A stretch of 64,000 nucleotides of DNA from Thysanoteuthis rhombus. Its lineage: Eukaryota > Mollusca > Cephalopoda > Oegopsida > Thysanoteuthidae. The stretch lies in assembly GCA_963457665.1 (NCBI GenBank), contig OY735233.1, positions 45,091,392 to 45,155,391 on the forward strand, written 5' to 3'. Below, piece by piece: positions 32,491 through 43,430 of this stretch. Made by a program: the position numbers and the translations under genes. Numbering within the stretch: position 1 is the first letter of the stretch; each line of letters starts with the position of its first letter. Below the pieces are notes generated by a model, which was not told the DNA's origin, did no database searches, and saw only the letters and a program-made list of their open reading frames with translations.

Positions 32491-32731
32491 CCAGTGTTTT
32501 CACCCCTCCGAAATTTCGCGCTAAATTGACCGCGGAAAAACGTCAAGAAACACTAAACGTGCAGCCTTTCATGGCTAAAACGACTAGAAAATATCCAGAA
32601 AAACAGCTACACAGGCAATAATTGCTGGAATATAAAGCTTAAGATTGGCAGTGAATAATGTTAAATTTTCGAGCTGCCAAAACAAGACACGCGCTATATT
32701 TAGCTTGAAAAGCGCTAGATTGGCAACAATT
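32491..32731. mobile_element. hAT-like MITE, copy 2 with near-perfect 8-bp duplication
   Basis: 241 bp from CAGTGTTTTCACC to GATTGGCAACAATT. Flanked by GGTGGAGC (32483-32490) and GATGGAGC (32732-32739), a 7/8 match as expected of a hAT target-site duplication. Interior collinear with the copies at 26.0 and 45.4 kb (GCGCTAAATTGACC, GCTATATTTAGC, AAAAGCGCTAGATTGG). Confidence 0.75.
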
Positions 32732-32806
32732 GATGGAGCGCCTTCTTTGCTTCATGTTTCGAACAATGCAGTCGCAATTGAGTCTAAAAACATTCTTGGG
32801 TCATTT

Positions 32807-33081
32807 TAGTGTTGCCAAGTAAAGATTGCTATTTATAGTAAAAACTGTCTTTAAAATCGCCTAAATCGGCTAACTATCATTTCCAGATAAAAATATGATA
32901 CATACTCATTTAATGTCCACTTATCAAATAAAATAACTGCACAGAACAAATTATTCATAAAAGTTATACATTTACGTTTTATAAAACTTTTTAATTGATT
33001 TTCGGCCAACGTAGATTTTAATCGGTCAATTTGGAAAAAAATCAACCAGATCTAGCCCCCAAATGGCTGTTGGCAACCCGA
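32807..33081. mobile_element. hAT-like MITE, second subfamily
   Basis: About 275 bp from TAGTGTTGCCAAGTAAAG to TGGCTGTTGGCAACCCG. The ends are of the same TTGCCAA type but the interior differs from the first subfamily. Flanks GGTCATTT and TGTGATTT agree at 6 of 8. A second copy at 50.19-51.29 kb is split by other repeats. Confidence 0.65.
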
Positions 33082-33288
33082 TGTGATTTTCAATGGATAG
33101 GAGAGTTGCAAGAAGGAACTGAAATTGAAAGTGAAAGTAGATTGATTGAAAGTGAAACTAAAAGAGTAAAAAAAAATAAGAAAAGTTTATTCAAAGCAAA
33201 AAAAAAAGAACATCTTGACCAGTTTGAAAAGATTTCGTCTGGCTCAGACGTGGATTATTATCCAATGTTAAAATGGCCTGATAAGTAA
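33082..33288 (+). CDS. Possible terminal exon or chance ORF, charged peptide
   Basis: An open frame ends at TAA 33286-33288 and reads WIGELQEGTEIESESRLIES and, further on, FEKISSGSDVDYYPMLKWPD. The peptide is rich in Glu, Lys and Ser, unlike the repeat-derived ORFs around it, and no other copy was noticed. A possible splice acceptor CAATGGATAG lies at about 33090-33100. The long ATG-initiated frame starts inside the neighbouring MITE, so its N-terminus is not credible. No poly(A) signal or upstream exon was found. I do not recognise a family; a chance ORF is quite possible. Confidence 0.2.
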   Translation, partial: CDFQWIGELQEGTEIESESRLIESETKRVKKNKKSLFKAKKKEHLDQFEKISSGSDVDYYPMLKWPDK

Positions 33289-33308
33289 ACTAATTTATCT
33301 TATCTTGA

Positions 33309-33895
33309 TTTTTAGTAATCGTCAACCAAAACTGTCAGCATAATTTCTCCAGTCTTCAGGTTGGTCTGGCTGTCTGGCTACGTATATATCGATTGCGTCC
33401 TGTATCAGAAACCTCCAATCAAAACTGTCACCGAAACTTTGAACATAAGCATCTTCAGTTTTTAAGTCAGTCTGGTTGACTGGCTATTCATGCATCTGTG
33501 GTACAGACTGGCTGCTTACAATGTATTTGTTGTACGTACTGGGCACACCAGAGCTAGGGGGTTGAAAATTTTAAAATTTACTCCTTATTATGTACACGAA
33601 AAACATTCTTTTTTTTGTTTTTTGAAGTTGGCCTCAAATAGGTTTTTAGTGGCAGTTCAATTTACAATGTATATTCCTACTAAATGGGTTACCTATTTTG
33701 TACCTGGTTGTGTTATCGATCGTTTATTGAAAGCTCGAACTGTTTAGTGATCCAACAAAAGGCAAGATAAGTAATTTATTCATTGAACACTCCTTCTTTT
33801 CATATTTCAATTGATCAACCCCAACACAGCATGCCACTAAAAGACATTAGCCACCCGACGCTTTCTATTGAGTGACTAACCAGACCTGTTTCTTT
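33309..33895 (+). repeat. REP-A, near full-length copy
   Basis: GTCAACCAAAACTGTCAGCA at the start, TTTTTAAGTCAGTCTGGTTG near 33460, TTTACTCCTTATTATGTACA near 33580, ATAGGTTTTTAGTGGCAGTT near 33640, AATTGATCAACCCCAACACA near 33810, and GAGTGACTAACCAGACCTGT at the end. The 5' block is present twice (33309 and 33410). Confidence 0.65.
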
Positions 33896-33919
33896 CCTTT
33901 TTCACTTTACTTAATATCT

Positions 33920-34300
33920 TCCCTTTTTAGATGTGTCCACACATTTCTATTAGACGTTATTTGATCAGTCTGCTGGCTCACTTACGTTAAATAACAGAAA
34001 TACGAAGGAAGTAAGAGGTGTGATGTCATTAGAAGGTGTGTTTTTTATCAGCTGCTAAAGATGTCATAATAGAAAAAGTAAAAAAAAAAAATATCGAAAA
34101 AGACTCCCTTGAATGGCCATTTACGATTTTTGTCGGAAATGGTACTTGCAGAATATTTCATATCCCAATATTTTACAAGTATGAGAATCAATTGAACCAG
34201 AGAAATACTAATCGCTGTTCCACCCCACACTTCTTCTGTCACCACTATCATAGTGAACAGATCTTTGAACTTATAGTTCTTGGTTCTTGTTTCATCATTT
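33920..34300 (+). repeat. REP-F, copy 2
   Basis: AGATGTGTCCACACATTTC, CGAAGGAAGTAAGAGGTGTG, ATGTCATTAGAAGG, TATGAGAATCAATTGAACCA. Collinear with 46.16-46.43 kb and, inverted, with 8.7 kb. Confidence 0.6.
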
Positions 34301-34512
34301 TATGATATTTTCTGAATCATCCTTCCTAATTTGATTTCCTCCTTTTTTTTTCTTGTTTTTCATTCTCCTTCCTTCTTCACATCCATTCTTCCCTTTTTCT
34401 TTGCTTACCGCCTTCTTCAATTTCCATCTTTCTTCATCCCTTCTTCTACTCAATCGCACTTTCCGTCCTTCTCGATTTATCGCCTTCCTTTTGTCGGGTT
34501 CATATCATCATC

Positions 34513-34881
34513 CCGAATCTGTTCAAGCCGACGTCGATTTTGCAGCAATTCCATTGGCCGCCCAATCACTTGTAAATTGCCCGAAAGCAAAGGGAGTGAA
34601 TTCGAGGGCATTCTTTAATGCTTCATTGTATTAAAAAAACAACAACAAACAAACAAAACACCGGTTGACTTTCCATTTTCTGTAATTAGTTCGATGGGGT
34701 TATTTTCAACGAGACGCTGTTCTCACAAAATATGGAATTCAAAAAAATTAAAGGATGTCCCCGAATTCACTCCCATTCTTTTCGGGTAATTCAATAGGCA
34801 GTGAAAAATGATGAGTACACAAAGTGATTAGACAACCAATGGAATTGCTGCAAAATCGGTGTCGGTCAATACAGATTCTGG
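34513..34881. repeat. Long imperfect inverted repeat (foldback/MITE-like)
   Basis: The left arm 34513-34619 and the right arm 34747-34881 are reverse complements with about 80 per cent identity by eye. Shared blocks include GATTTTGCAGCAATTCCATT and GGGAGTGAATTCG. The right arm carries an extra ~27 bases. The spacer is about 127 bp and A-rich at its start. Not seen elsewhere in the window. Confidence 0.75.
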
Positions 34882-35239
34882 ATATATAATGCCACTGCCT
34901 TTCGTCCTTCTTTTTTTTACTTCCTTTCCACCTCCCTTTCTTGTTTCTACGTTCGCTCTTCTGTGCCAGATGTGGCAATACATTTAGTCTCGAAGACTTT
35001 TTTCGTCTTTATTCAGACGACCCATTCACTAAAAAATGTCAAATGTACTTACGTATTATACAATATTTGAATCAATTATGAAACATAACAACACAACTAA
35101 TTTTACAATATAAATCATAAAATTGATTTCCTGAGAATAAAAATGAGATTGTGATAAATATCTTGATTGACCGCAGCCCATAAAAAATGTTGCCATGGAC
35201 CAAATCTGGACCATGGGTCAAATTGTTGCCCGTGAGTGC

Positions 35240-35665
35240 TCTATTTTATGATTTTCACCTTCCCCCCTTTTTCTGCTCTCGTTACTTCGTTTCTCCCTTT
35301 CTTAATACCTACCTTCCATTCTTCCTAGATTTTCGACTCCTTTCCTTCCTTGTATCTCGCTATTTCCCCTTTCTTTCTTTCTTTCTTTTCTTCCTCCTTC
35401 CCTTTCTGTCTCCCTCCTTCTTTTCTTCTTCCTTTCCTACTCCCCTTGCTCGATTTTCACCTTCCTTTCTTCTTCTCCTTTTGGTTTCTTTACTTTCACC
35501 CTTCCTCCATTCCCCCTCCTCTTTCCCGACTTCCCCCTTCCTCGATTCTCATCTTCCTTTCTCCCTCTCATTTTGTTTTCCTTACTTTCTCCTTCCCTTC
35601 CTTCCTCTTTACCGCTTCCTTTCCTCGATTTTACTCGTTTTGACCCCATGATCCTCCCCCTAACT
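35240..35665 (+). repeat. Pyrimidine-rich (CTTCC/CTTT) tract
   Basis: Over 400 bases of C and T on the plus strand with repeated TTCCTTYCTTC motifs. A related tract lies at 34325-34500. ORFs here are Phe/Ser/Leu/Pro-rich artefacts. Confidence 0.8.
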
Positions 35666-35889
35666 ATCTCTATTTCTGATTTCCCTTGTAAATAGACATT
35701 CTCATTCCTTTCATTCCAACTTGCCTTCTTTGTATTTGTTGGGAATAAAACAGAATCTTTTATCACAAATTACTGGAAGTTAGGTAATTTGTCACCACCA
35801 AACGTTACGTAATAAATTGAACCCCCACTAGAATTTTTTTCTGAGGTTTGATCTCCCTCAAAGAACAAAAAAAAGGTTTGAACTTCTCT

Positions 35890-36055
35890 TTTGAAAATCC
35901 AGATTTTTGTAGTGATCACCGTCCCACAAAAGGCGAGTGATGTAGCATACACATTGATCAACCCTTTCTCTAATTTTTTAATTGATCACCAAAACACAAC
36001 CAAAAGACGTTGGTCTCATAACAGTTAGTATTGAGTGACTAACCTGACCAGTAGA
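35890..36055 (+). repeat. REP-A, 3' fragment
   Basis: CTTTTGAAAATCCAGATTTT, GTCCCACAAAAGGCGAG, TTGATCACCAAAACACAACC, GAGTGACTAACCTGACC. Confidence 0.6.
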
Positions 36056-36660
36056 AATCATTTATTATTTTACCATTAAACCAAGAGCCTCTTTTAAATT
36101 CTGGTTGGAGTGTTAATATAACCCAAATCTTCCCGATAAGTGTTCTCTTCTTTTGATTTAGTGGGTGATTTCATCAAGCTGTTCATGAATCAATATTTTC
36201 ATAGGGGGGACTCCCTTCCACATACTGAAGATAATTGTCTTTTACTTAAAGTTTAATAATTTTAGTTTTTCTTCCTATTTTTCTCTTATATATGTAGTAG
36301 GTATCGATGTAAAAATATTTGCTTCTACAGTAATATTTTGGGGAGATGGGTATGAGACTATGAGACGGAGTTTGTCTTTTCAATGTATTTGATTTTTCTT
36401 AAATTAATAAATTCTTTTTCTTTTTGGATGCTGATTTTCTCGATTGTCCGTCTTGGCGAGACTGGATGTGTTTTGCATTAACCCCACGATCCCAGCTAAT
36501 TAAATCATCTTGCAATTAACTTTGTCTTGTCTTTTTTTGCTCGCTCCCCGTCATCAGCAGATGGTGCTGGAACAGAAAATTAACATAAATAAATCTCCTG
36601 TTCGTATAAGCGCAAATATGACTAGAGGGTCTACTTAGGTGGGCGTATTAGAATCGTAAA
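36056..36660. other. No recognised feature
   Basis: AT-rich spacer without motif-bearing ORFs. Confidence 0.35.
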
Positions 36661-36664
36661 ACCC

Positions 36665-36780
36665 AACGTAATCAACGTTTCTTCAGTTTTTAATTGATTC
36701 TGCCTGGTTCGCTGCGCGGCTATGTATGTATGTACACACTGCAGAAAATTAAAACATTTACTTGTCAAGAAAACTTTTTT
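36665..36780 (+). repeat. REP-A, 5' fragment
   Basis: CTTCAGTTTTTAATTGATTC, GGCTATGTATGTATGTACAC. It stops before the central part. Confidence 0.5.
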
Positions 36781-36863
36781 TTGTTTTCCGAAAATTCTCC
36801 ATTAAAATAATTTAGGTTTTTACAAGACGGTCTCTCTTGAGTGACTGAAGAGACCTGTCGTTT

Positions 36864-37083
36864 CATCATCATCATTATCAGTCTTTCAACGTCCGTCGTT
36901 GGACATACACCTTCCCCAGGATTCGCCAGCATAATTCTTTCATGTGCATGTTGCATGGTTCTCAATTTGCGGATCTGTCTCTTGGTTAGGTTCCATGTTT
37001 CAGCTCCATAAGTGACTATTGAGAGGATGCATTGGTTATACAACCTTCTTTTTTAGGACTAATGGGATTTTCTTATTTTTGAA
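36864..37083 (-). mobile_element. RTE-type LINE fragment with internal deletion
   Basis: The 3' landmark GTCCGTCGTTGGACATACAC near 36892 is joined at GGATTCGCCA to GCATAATTCTTTCATGTGC, which normally lies some 270 bases further upstream in the element. The minus strand then reads RMYNQCILSIVTYGAETWNL and RKLRTMQHAHERIMLA around the junction. Confidence 0.8.
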
Positions 37084-37384
37084 GGTTGAACTGGCTCTAA
37101 GTATTAAATCCTGACATTGTAGGAAAATATGAACATTAAACGAATGGTTTTTGACTTCTCCAGTTCCATGCCCAAACTCGACGACTAAAAAACACTGATG
37201 CCTATCTGACTACAAGTGAAAGTAATTTAATTATATATCATGTGGCGAAAAGGACCTGTCCGCATATGTGTTCGCGTATGTATAATTAAATCATAGGCCT
37301 TTGGGTATGTCTGGTGTTTTCGCATCAAAATTACCCCCTCCCCCTTTTAATAATAATAAAAAAAAATTGGTATCGAAAAGGTAT

Positions 37385-37860
37385 AGTGATACAGGTCTGG
37401 TTAGTCAATCAATAGAAACAGTCACGTGACCAACGTCTTTTGGCAGCACAGTAATTGGAAAAAAGGGGTAATCAATGAATTAGTTACTTTTTCCACCTTT
37501 TATCGGATGGTGATCTCTAGAAAAGAATTTTTCGGAAAACAAGTGTTAGCACTGCCGGACACGAACTGAGGGGTCGATTTAGCATAAATCTACAATATTA
37601 ACCCCCCCCCACTATAAATCTTTTTGGTTGAAAGAAAGAGCAGTGAAAAAAATATTTTTTTCAAGACAATAAAAAGCAAATGTTTAAATTCTGAGCCCTC
37701 TAGCTCCATTGGTGAAGCCTGTCCGCGCAACATACACGTAGCCAACCAGTCAGTCAGACCAACTTGAAAACTCAAGCCCCCTCGTCCCCCCTAAAAAACA
37801 ACAACAACAACAACAAACTATGTTGACAATTTTAATGGCAGTTTTGGTTGACGGCTTCTA
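37385..37860 (-). repeat. REP-A, minus-strand copy
   Basis: ACAGGTCTGGTTAGTCAATC at the left edge, CGTGACCAACGTCTTTTGG, CCGGACACGAACTGAGGGGT, CAGTCAGTCAGACCAACTTG, and GTTTTGGTTGACGGCTTC at the right edge. Confidence 0.65.
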
Positions 37861-38094
37861 ATATAATCTTAAATTCAGAAACTTACAAAAATCTGTTTTG
37901 AATTAGAGAAAAAAATCAAGTAAGCGAGAAATAATTTCAACCACAAGAACAACTTTTTGAATTTAGTTTTGAAATTCATTTTTTCATGTTAAATACAACA
38001 TGTTATATTGAAACCACTTTGAATTTATAATATCATCTAAAGAAAACAAATTTAAGATTTCAAGTTTTGTAATCAATTGACACCCTTGTTCTGT

Positions 38095-38575
38095 AAAATA
38101 CGATAGAGTAACAACAGTGATACACTGGGAACTGAGTAAACAAATGGGATTTAACCATACCAAAAAGTGATCACTAGCACAAACCGGTGACAACCCTGGA
38201 GAATGAAAATTACTTTTGGACTTTGACATCCAAACGGACCACCTCATCTAAGCGAGAAGACCGGACCTGGTGATGGTAGACAAGAAGAGGAAAACCTACC
38301 AAATAATAGACGTGGCTGTACTTGCAGACCATAGAGTAAAAAGGAAAGGGAGTGAAAATTGGAAAAATACCAAGATCTAGCAAGAGAACTGCAAAAGATA
38401 TAGAACATGAAAGTCAGGATAGTACCAGTAATGATAGGCGCACTTGGAACTGACTAAAGACACTTGATAAAAGGAAGGATTGAGACTGTTCAGACTACAC
38501 CACTGCTAGGACCTGTACGGATACTGAGGAAAGTGCTACGACCCTAAATGTTAGCAGTGACAAATGGAAATATGA
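38095..38575 (+). mobile_element. RLE-type LINE (family of copies 1-3), decayed C-terminal piece
   Basis: ATACACTGGGAACTGAGTAA matches the HWELSKQ codons. Then the DFDIQTDHLI stretch (GACTTTGACATCCAAACGGA), a stop at the next codons, CGGACCTGGTGATGGTAGAC for the RLE PD region, and AAAAATACCAAGATCTAGCA for KYQDLA, then GGTACTGAGGAAAGTGCT-type end. Several indels. Both ends are truncated and there is no (AAT)n tail. Confidence 0.8.
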
Positions 38576-38664
38576 AAACATTGGAACAAAAAAAAAAATT
38601 CGTTTGTGGTCAATAAAAAACTATTCTCAAAGCTCACTGCAATATAAATGTCTATTATCCACGT

Positions 38665-38668
<4 letters not shown>

Positions 38669-38743
<75 letters not shown>
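38669..38743. repeat. (AT)n microsatellite after REP-E fragment
   Basis: TA array preceded by TCACTGCAATATAAATGTCT and ATTATCCACGTCTATAATAT, which match TTACTGCAATGTAAATTTCT and ATTATCAACGTATATAA at 48.18-48.22 kb. Confidence 0.9.
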
Positions 38744-38747
<4 letters not shown>

Positions 38748-39449
38748 AAAATAGGCTGCTTATTTATAAGCATTTACCTAGAACTAAAAGTTTATGTTAT
38801 GCCGAATCATCGAAATTGCTAATAGGCGAAATTTTCTTATATTTTGTAGAAAAAAGGGTTTGATTTAAACTTGATTACACGCACTTCCGATCGTTGAAAA
38901 TAGCTGTTTTTTTTTTAAATCCATGTTTCGATTAAATAAACTTTTGATCGAATACAACATATTCATTTATTTTTTGTAAAAAAGTGTTCAAACTTCGCTA
39001 ATCAGGCGATTTCGTTGATTCGGCGTAACATCTACATAAGGAGTGTGGTCCCAAAATATGACAAGCGCCTTTTGGAAAAAAATGTATGAATTCAATTAAA
39101 TCGAACATTAAATTCTTGAATTCTAGTTTCCATCTAATTAAAACGCATAAATTTTATTTATTCCACTTAAATCCATAATTAGATTTTGAAAACGATTAGA
39201 CACATTTGTTTTTCAAATGAGGCTTATCGTGTTCTGGAACTGAGCTCTTCAATGGTACTCCGATAACAGGATTATTAAAAATATCCAATTTTCGACACAC
39301 TGTACTCAAAAGTCTCATCATTACATCACTGCACTGGATGTTCGGACTAATAATCTTATCTTTTTCGATTTCGCTTCTACGTTTCGGCTGTCTCACTGAA
39401 TATCTTAAGTATCGGTGATGAGTTACAAATATAGTTCAACAAAATGTTA

Positions 39450-39509
39450 GAAACCGTCAACCAAAACTGTCATTACAGGTTTTGTCAGTTTTTAAGTGAT
39501 TCTGGCTGA

Positions 39510-39562
<53 letters not shown>

Positions 39563-40055
39563 CATGTATGATGCAAACGGGCCACATCATGGGAAATTCA
39601 TTAGGAGGAAATATTATTTTGTTTTTTGCCCCCCCCCGGGTTTTGATGGGAGGTCCAATTTATAATGTTAGTTCATGCTAAATCGGTCACTTGGTTTGTG
39701 TCCGACAAGGTTCGCGCTTATTTTTTGTTGTTGTTGATAATTCTGACTTTTTTTTCAGTAATCACTGCCCAACAAAAGGCGAGAAAAGTAACATTTATCA
39801 AACCTTTTTCAGTTTTTAAGTGGGTCTGTCTGTCTGGCTATGTACATATGTGTCAGAGATACAGGCCGCACCAACGGAGCTAGAGGTTGATAGTTCGAAC
39901 ATTTACTCAGTACGTCAAAAAAAAGAAAAAAAGAAAAGAAACAGACTCTTTTGTGATCCAACAGAAGGCACGAGAAGTAATTCATTAATTGATCACCCCC
40001 AACACGACACAAAAGATGTTGGTCACATGATGATTCCTATCGAGTGAATAACCGG
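39450..40055 (+). repeat. REP-A copy with (CTAT)n expansion
   Basis: GTCAACCAAAACTGTCATTA, TTTTTAAGTGATTCTGGCTG, (CTAT)n at about 39513-39562, TTTTGATGGGAGGTCCAATT, TGTCCGACAAGGTTCGCGCT, TAATTGATCACCCCCAACAC, and a degenerated end. A second 5' block starts near 39815, so two copies may overlap. Confidence 0.6.
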
Positions 40056-40649
40056 GTTCGTTCTCATCGTTATTGGTTCAATCGCTACGTCTTTTTTCTC
40101 TTCTGTTGCTTACCTGGCTCTTCCATCTTTGTAGGAAGGAATTAAACTCTTCTTTCAGAACGAGGTAATACGCCAACCGGAACGTCATGATAAAACCATC
40201 AGGGAGAGGATATTAGTCAGAACAACTTTTGGGGTAACGCAATAGTTATTCACAATAATCCTTGGTTTGACGACTACAAATAGCTATAAAACGGCTATAA
40301 AATAGCTGCCCCAATTGGAAATCATAAATTTCTACACAATCGACGTTAAAAAAAAACAAACCCACACAAGTTAATCCATAAATGATACGGAGTAGCATAC
40401 ACACTCAACATACTCGCTCACTCGATGTTAACCAGCCTCCAACCAATTCTAAAACCAGAAGTTGCTATTCTTGTAGCTAGATTTAACTTTTTATTTCATA
40501 GAGAGCCGAAATTTGGACTCATCAAACTAAGGATTATCACTATTCTCCAACCGATTTCTGCGTATTGAGATTAGCGGATAAAGATTCCGTGACGATGAGG
40601 CCTATTTCTTATGCGTCATTCTTTGTAGCTCTGGAAACTTAAAAAAAAG

Positions 40650-41720
40650 ACGTCCATGTTTTTACTCCCCACAATATTTGCAAAAGTTTCAAATGGATTC
40701 CAATGAAATTTCGTGGAAGGATGGGCTATGAGGTGGAGAAGAAGTGTTCCAATGTTGGGGCCGATCCGGGAATATATTTTCGATTGAGAAATATTTTTCT
40801 AATTTTTTTTTCGTACGTTTATGAATTCGCTCATGTTTGTCTACGCGACATCTTCAAAAGTTCTCAATGGATTTCAATGAACTTTTGTGGGAGGTCGGAT
40901 CATAAGCTAATGGAGAAGTGACTAAATTTTAAGGCCGATCCAGAGACTGTTTTGATTGATTTAGTGTACGGCTTAGGTTTTGAGGTATTCGCTCTTTGGG
41001 TGCTTTTTGTTGCTTCAAAAACCTAAAAAGAGGTTCATGTTTCACGTCTGCCAACAAAAGTTAAAGACATACAAATATTCAAACTTGTCCATCTGTTTGT
41101 CTGTCTGTCTGTCCCCCCACAATATCACGGAAGTTCGCACAGAATTTTAATGACTTTTCTATGGAAGGTTGGGCCATGGGCTGAGAAGGAATTAATTGAA
41201 TCTTTTAACAGATCCAGGCATTTTTTTTTACAATTTGTATCGCATCATAGCTATATGTCTACACGATATTTCCAAAAGTTCTCGATGAATTTTAATGATA
41301 TTTCCTGAAATCGTAGGTCACAGGCTAAAAAAAAAAAAAATTCGTCGGATTTAAAAGCAGATCCAAGAATTGTTTTTCGATGAAGAGATGTCAAAATGTA
41401 TTTCTATGTCTCCAATCATGTTTGTCTGTCCACATAATATCTCTGAAAGTCCTCATTTAATTTAGATGATATTTCGTGTAAGGGTGGCCCATTGGCTGAT
41501 GAAGAATTAGTTGAACTTTGAAACAGATCCAGGGATTGTTTTTCGATGGAGAGATATCAAAATGTATTTCTATGTCTCCAATCATGTTTGTATGCGTGTC
41601 CTTACAATGTATCTAAAAGTTCTTATTCAATTGAGATTAATTCAATTAAATGCAAGGGTGGGCCATTGACTAATGAAAAATTTGTTAATTTTTTGGTTAG
41701 ATCAAGGATATTTTTTTGAT
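40650..41720 (+). repeat. REP-H tandem block, about six units
   Basis: The unit core AAAAGTTCTCAATGAATTTC-AATGA is seen near 40685, 40856, 41128, 41273, 41446 and 41611. Each core is followed by GGAAGGNTGGGCCATNGGCT-type sequence and AGATCCAGG. Most spacings are 145-173 bases. The larger gap (about 272) contains TTTTGAGGTATTCGCTCTTT, the same boundary motif found at the ends of other REP-H blocks. No gene. Confidence 0.7.
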
Positions 41721-41904
41721 TGAAAGATATTTTTCCATATATCAAGACATCAATCCTAAAATTGGAAAACCAAAACTTACACAGTTACCTCTCCTGTGCT
41801 GTAGCTATATACGAACTGATTTTCATTCAGTCTTTAGTTAGAATAAGGTGTTCGCTGAGGCATGTTCTCAATGAGTGCTTTCTAGGTTTCAAAATTGAAT
41901 AACA

Positions 41905-42225
41905 AAAATTAGAACCCTTCAAGGCTACTGAAGAGGCTGAAATTAGGCATGCAACCATATTTCACCCCCACTAGAAGATTTATCAAGAAAAATTGGAGTC
42001 ACTTGACCTCTTTCCACCCCAGAGGCTACCTTATCGTTTCCCAGTTTATGTCTGGAATTATCTAAAATCATATCTAGAATTATTTAGATTTTCATGCCAT
42101 TCATCTAGAAAATATCTAAATATATGTTTTATGAAATGCCCTTCATGACCAAATTTGAAGATCTTTTTCAGTTTAATAAAACAATTTTTATGAGAATTAA
42201 AATATTTTCAAAAATTATGAGCCAA
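41905..42225 (+). repeat. REP-D, copy 3
   Basis: AACCCTTCAAGGCTACTGAA, GAGGCTGAAATTAGGCATGC, AGAAGATTTATCAAGAAAAA, and repeated TCTAGAATTATTTAGAT-type motifs. Confidence 0.65.
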
Positions 42226-42237
42226 GTCATTAGAGCT

Positions 42238-42640
42238 TTAGTTAAGAATATACAACCAATGCATCATCCCGATAGTCACCTATGGAGCTAAAACATGAAA
42301 CCTAACCAAGAGACTGACACACAAACTGAGGCATGTAAGGTGCACACGAGTGAATCAGGCTGAACAGGAGTCAGAGACATCATAGAATCCATTAGAAAAC
42401 TAAAATGGCAATGGGCTAGCCATATCGTAGGAATGGTAGACAACCAATGCACATCACAACTCACAACATGGATCCCAAGAGATCAAATGCAGAACTGAAG
42501 CCGGCAGAATAATAGATTGCGAGATGAAATGGAGAGGTTTGGAAAATATTGGCTCTGCGACGCCGACGATAGAGAGGTGTGGCGAATCCTGGTTAATGTC
42601 TACGTTAAACGACTGCCGTTAAAATACTGAAGTTGGTGAT
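42238..42640 (+). mobile_element. RTE-type LINE, 3' part (plus strand), decayed
   Basis: CAACCAATGCATCATCCCGA (NQCIIP), then GTCACCTATGGAGCTAAAAC, AAACTAAAATGGCAATGGGC (KLKWQWA), CTGCGACGCCGACGATAGAG, TGTGGCGAATCCTGGTTAAT and a stop at the normal position. Stops and frame changes remove coding ability. No (GATG)n tail left. Confidence 0.8.
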
Positions 42641-42869
42641 GACAAATTAGAGCAGCAGGTCTTGTCTGTGATGAAAAAAAGTGTTCTTCTTCAGTCACCC
42701 GAAGCTCTTTCTGCAATATTGACTGATGAGATATTCGCTTATCAGTTGAATGATTTACTGAGAAAAAAGTTCGCTAAATAAAGTAATTTTATTTCTATCC
42801 TCTGGTTAGATTAGCTGGAATTTTTCAGCGCATCAACGGAAGCCTACAAAACGCATTTATTGTTTAACA

Positions 42870-43260
42870 ATGAAAACTAGGAAGCACTATGAGTCACCTC
42901 CGTCAACACCATTATCGAGGAGTGTAATTGTTCATAGATCCAACACAAAATTTATTTACTTGTTCTGTAGCGTATCGCCAACCCCTCATTTATTGGGAAC
43001 ATTTGGAGATATCATGTGGACAGAAATGGACTTTTGGTCGTATTCTGTGGCGTGGACATATAACTACAACGTAGGGGAGGTGATTATGCATCGATCTAAT
43101 TACTTCTTTCGTAACCTATTGCCCAAACTTCCACAAACCTTCATTGAAATTCATGGAGACCTTTTGGAGGTATCGTGTGGACTGACAGACAGAGAGATGA
43201 AAAGACGCCTCCGAATACATAACCTCACCAACCTCGTGGGCAAAGGTAGCTAAGAATCAC
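42870..43260 (-). repeat. REP-H, two units with boundary motif
   Basis: TGTAATTGTTCATAGATCCA and GGTGATTATGCATCGATCTA begin the two units. GAAATTCATGGAGACCTTTT lies near 43149. The edges AACTAGGAAGCACTATGAG and GGGCAAAGGTAGCTAAGAAT correspond to the GGCAGAGGTA...AGTGCTTTCTAGTT-type ends of this family. The ORF through it has no motif. Confidence 0.6.
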
Positions 43261-43284
43261 TCGAAGGACGCATAACAACGCCAT

Positions 43285-43285
<1 letters not shown>

Positions 43286-43319
<34 letters not shown>

Positions 43320-43412
43320 TCTTTTAACGTCTGTCGTTGGACCTTCCCCCAGGATTAACCACAATTTTTCTATCATGGGCGTTGCAGAGCCAGTATTTTC
43401 TGAATTTGTCAA
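43286..43412 (-). mobile_element. RTE-type LINE, short 3' end with (CAT)n tail
   Basis: (CAT)n at 43286-43318, CTTTTAACGTCTGTCGTTGG, CTATCATGGGCGTTGCAGAG and GAATTTGTC, then a break. Confidence 0.85.
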
Positions 43413-43430
43413 ATGAAAGTTATACCGGCC

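Noticed and set aside
35187-35651. 154-residue Phe/Ser/Pro-rich ORF resembling a membrane protein
   Set aside because: It is a C/T-rich low-complexity tract. The hydrophobicity comes from TTT/TTC/CTT/TCC codons. The same holds for 52577-53170 and 53824-54370.
39513-39562. CTAT array as a telomere-like or CRISPR-like repeat
   Set aside because: A pure tetranucleotide microsatellite with no spacers, embedded in REP-A.
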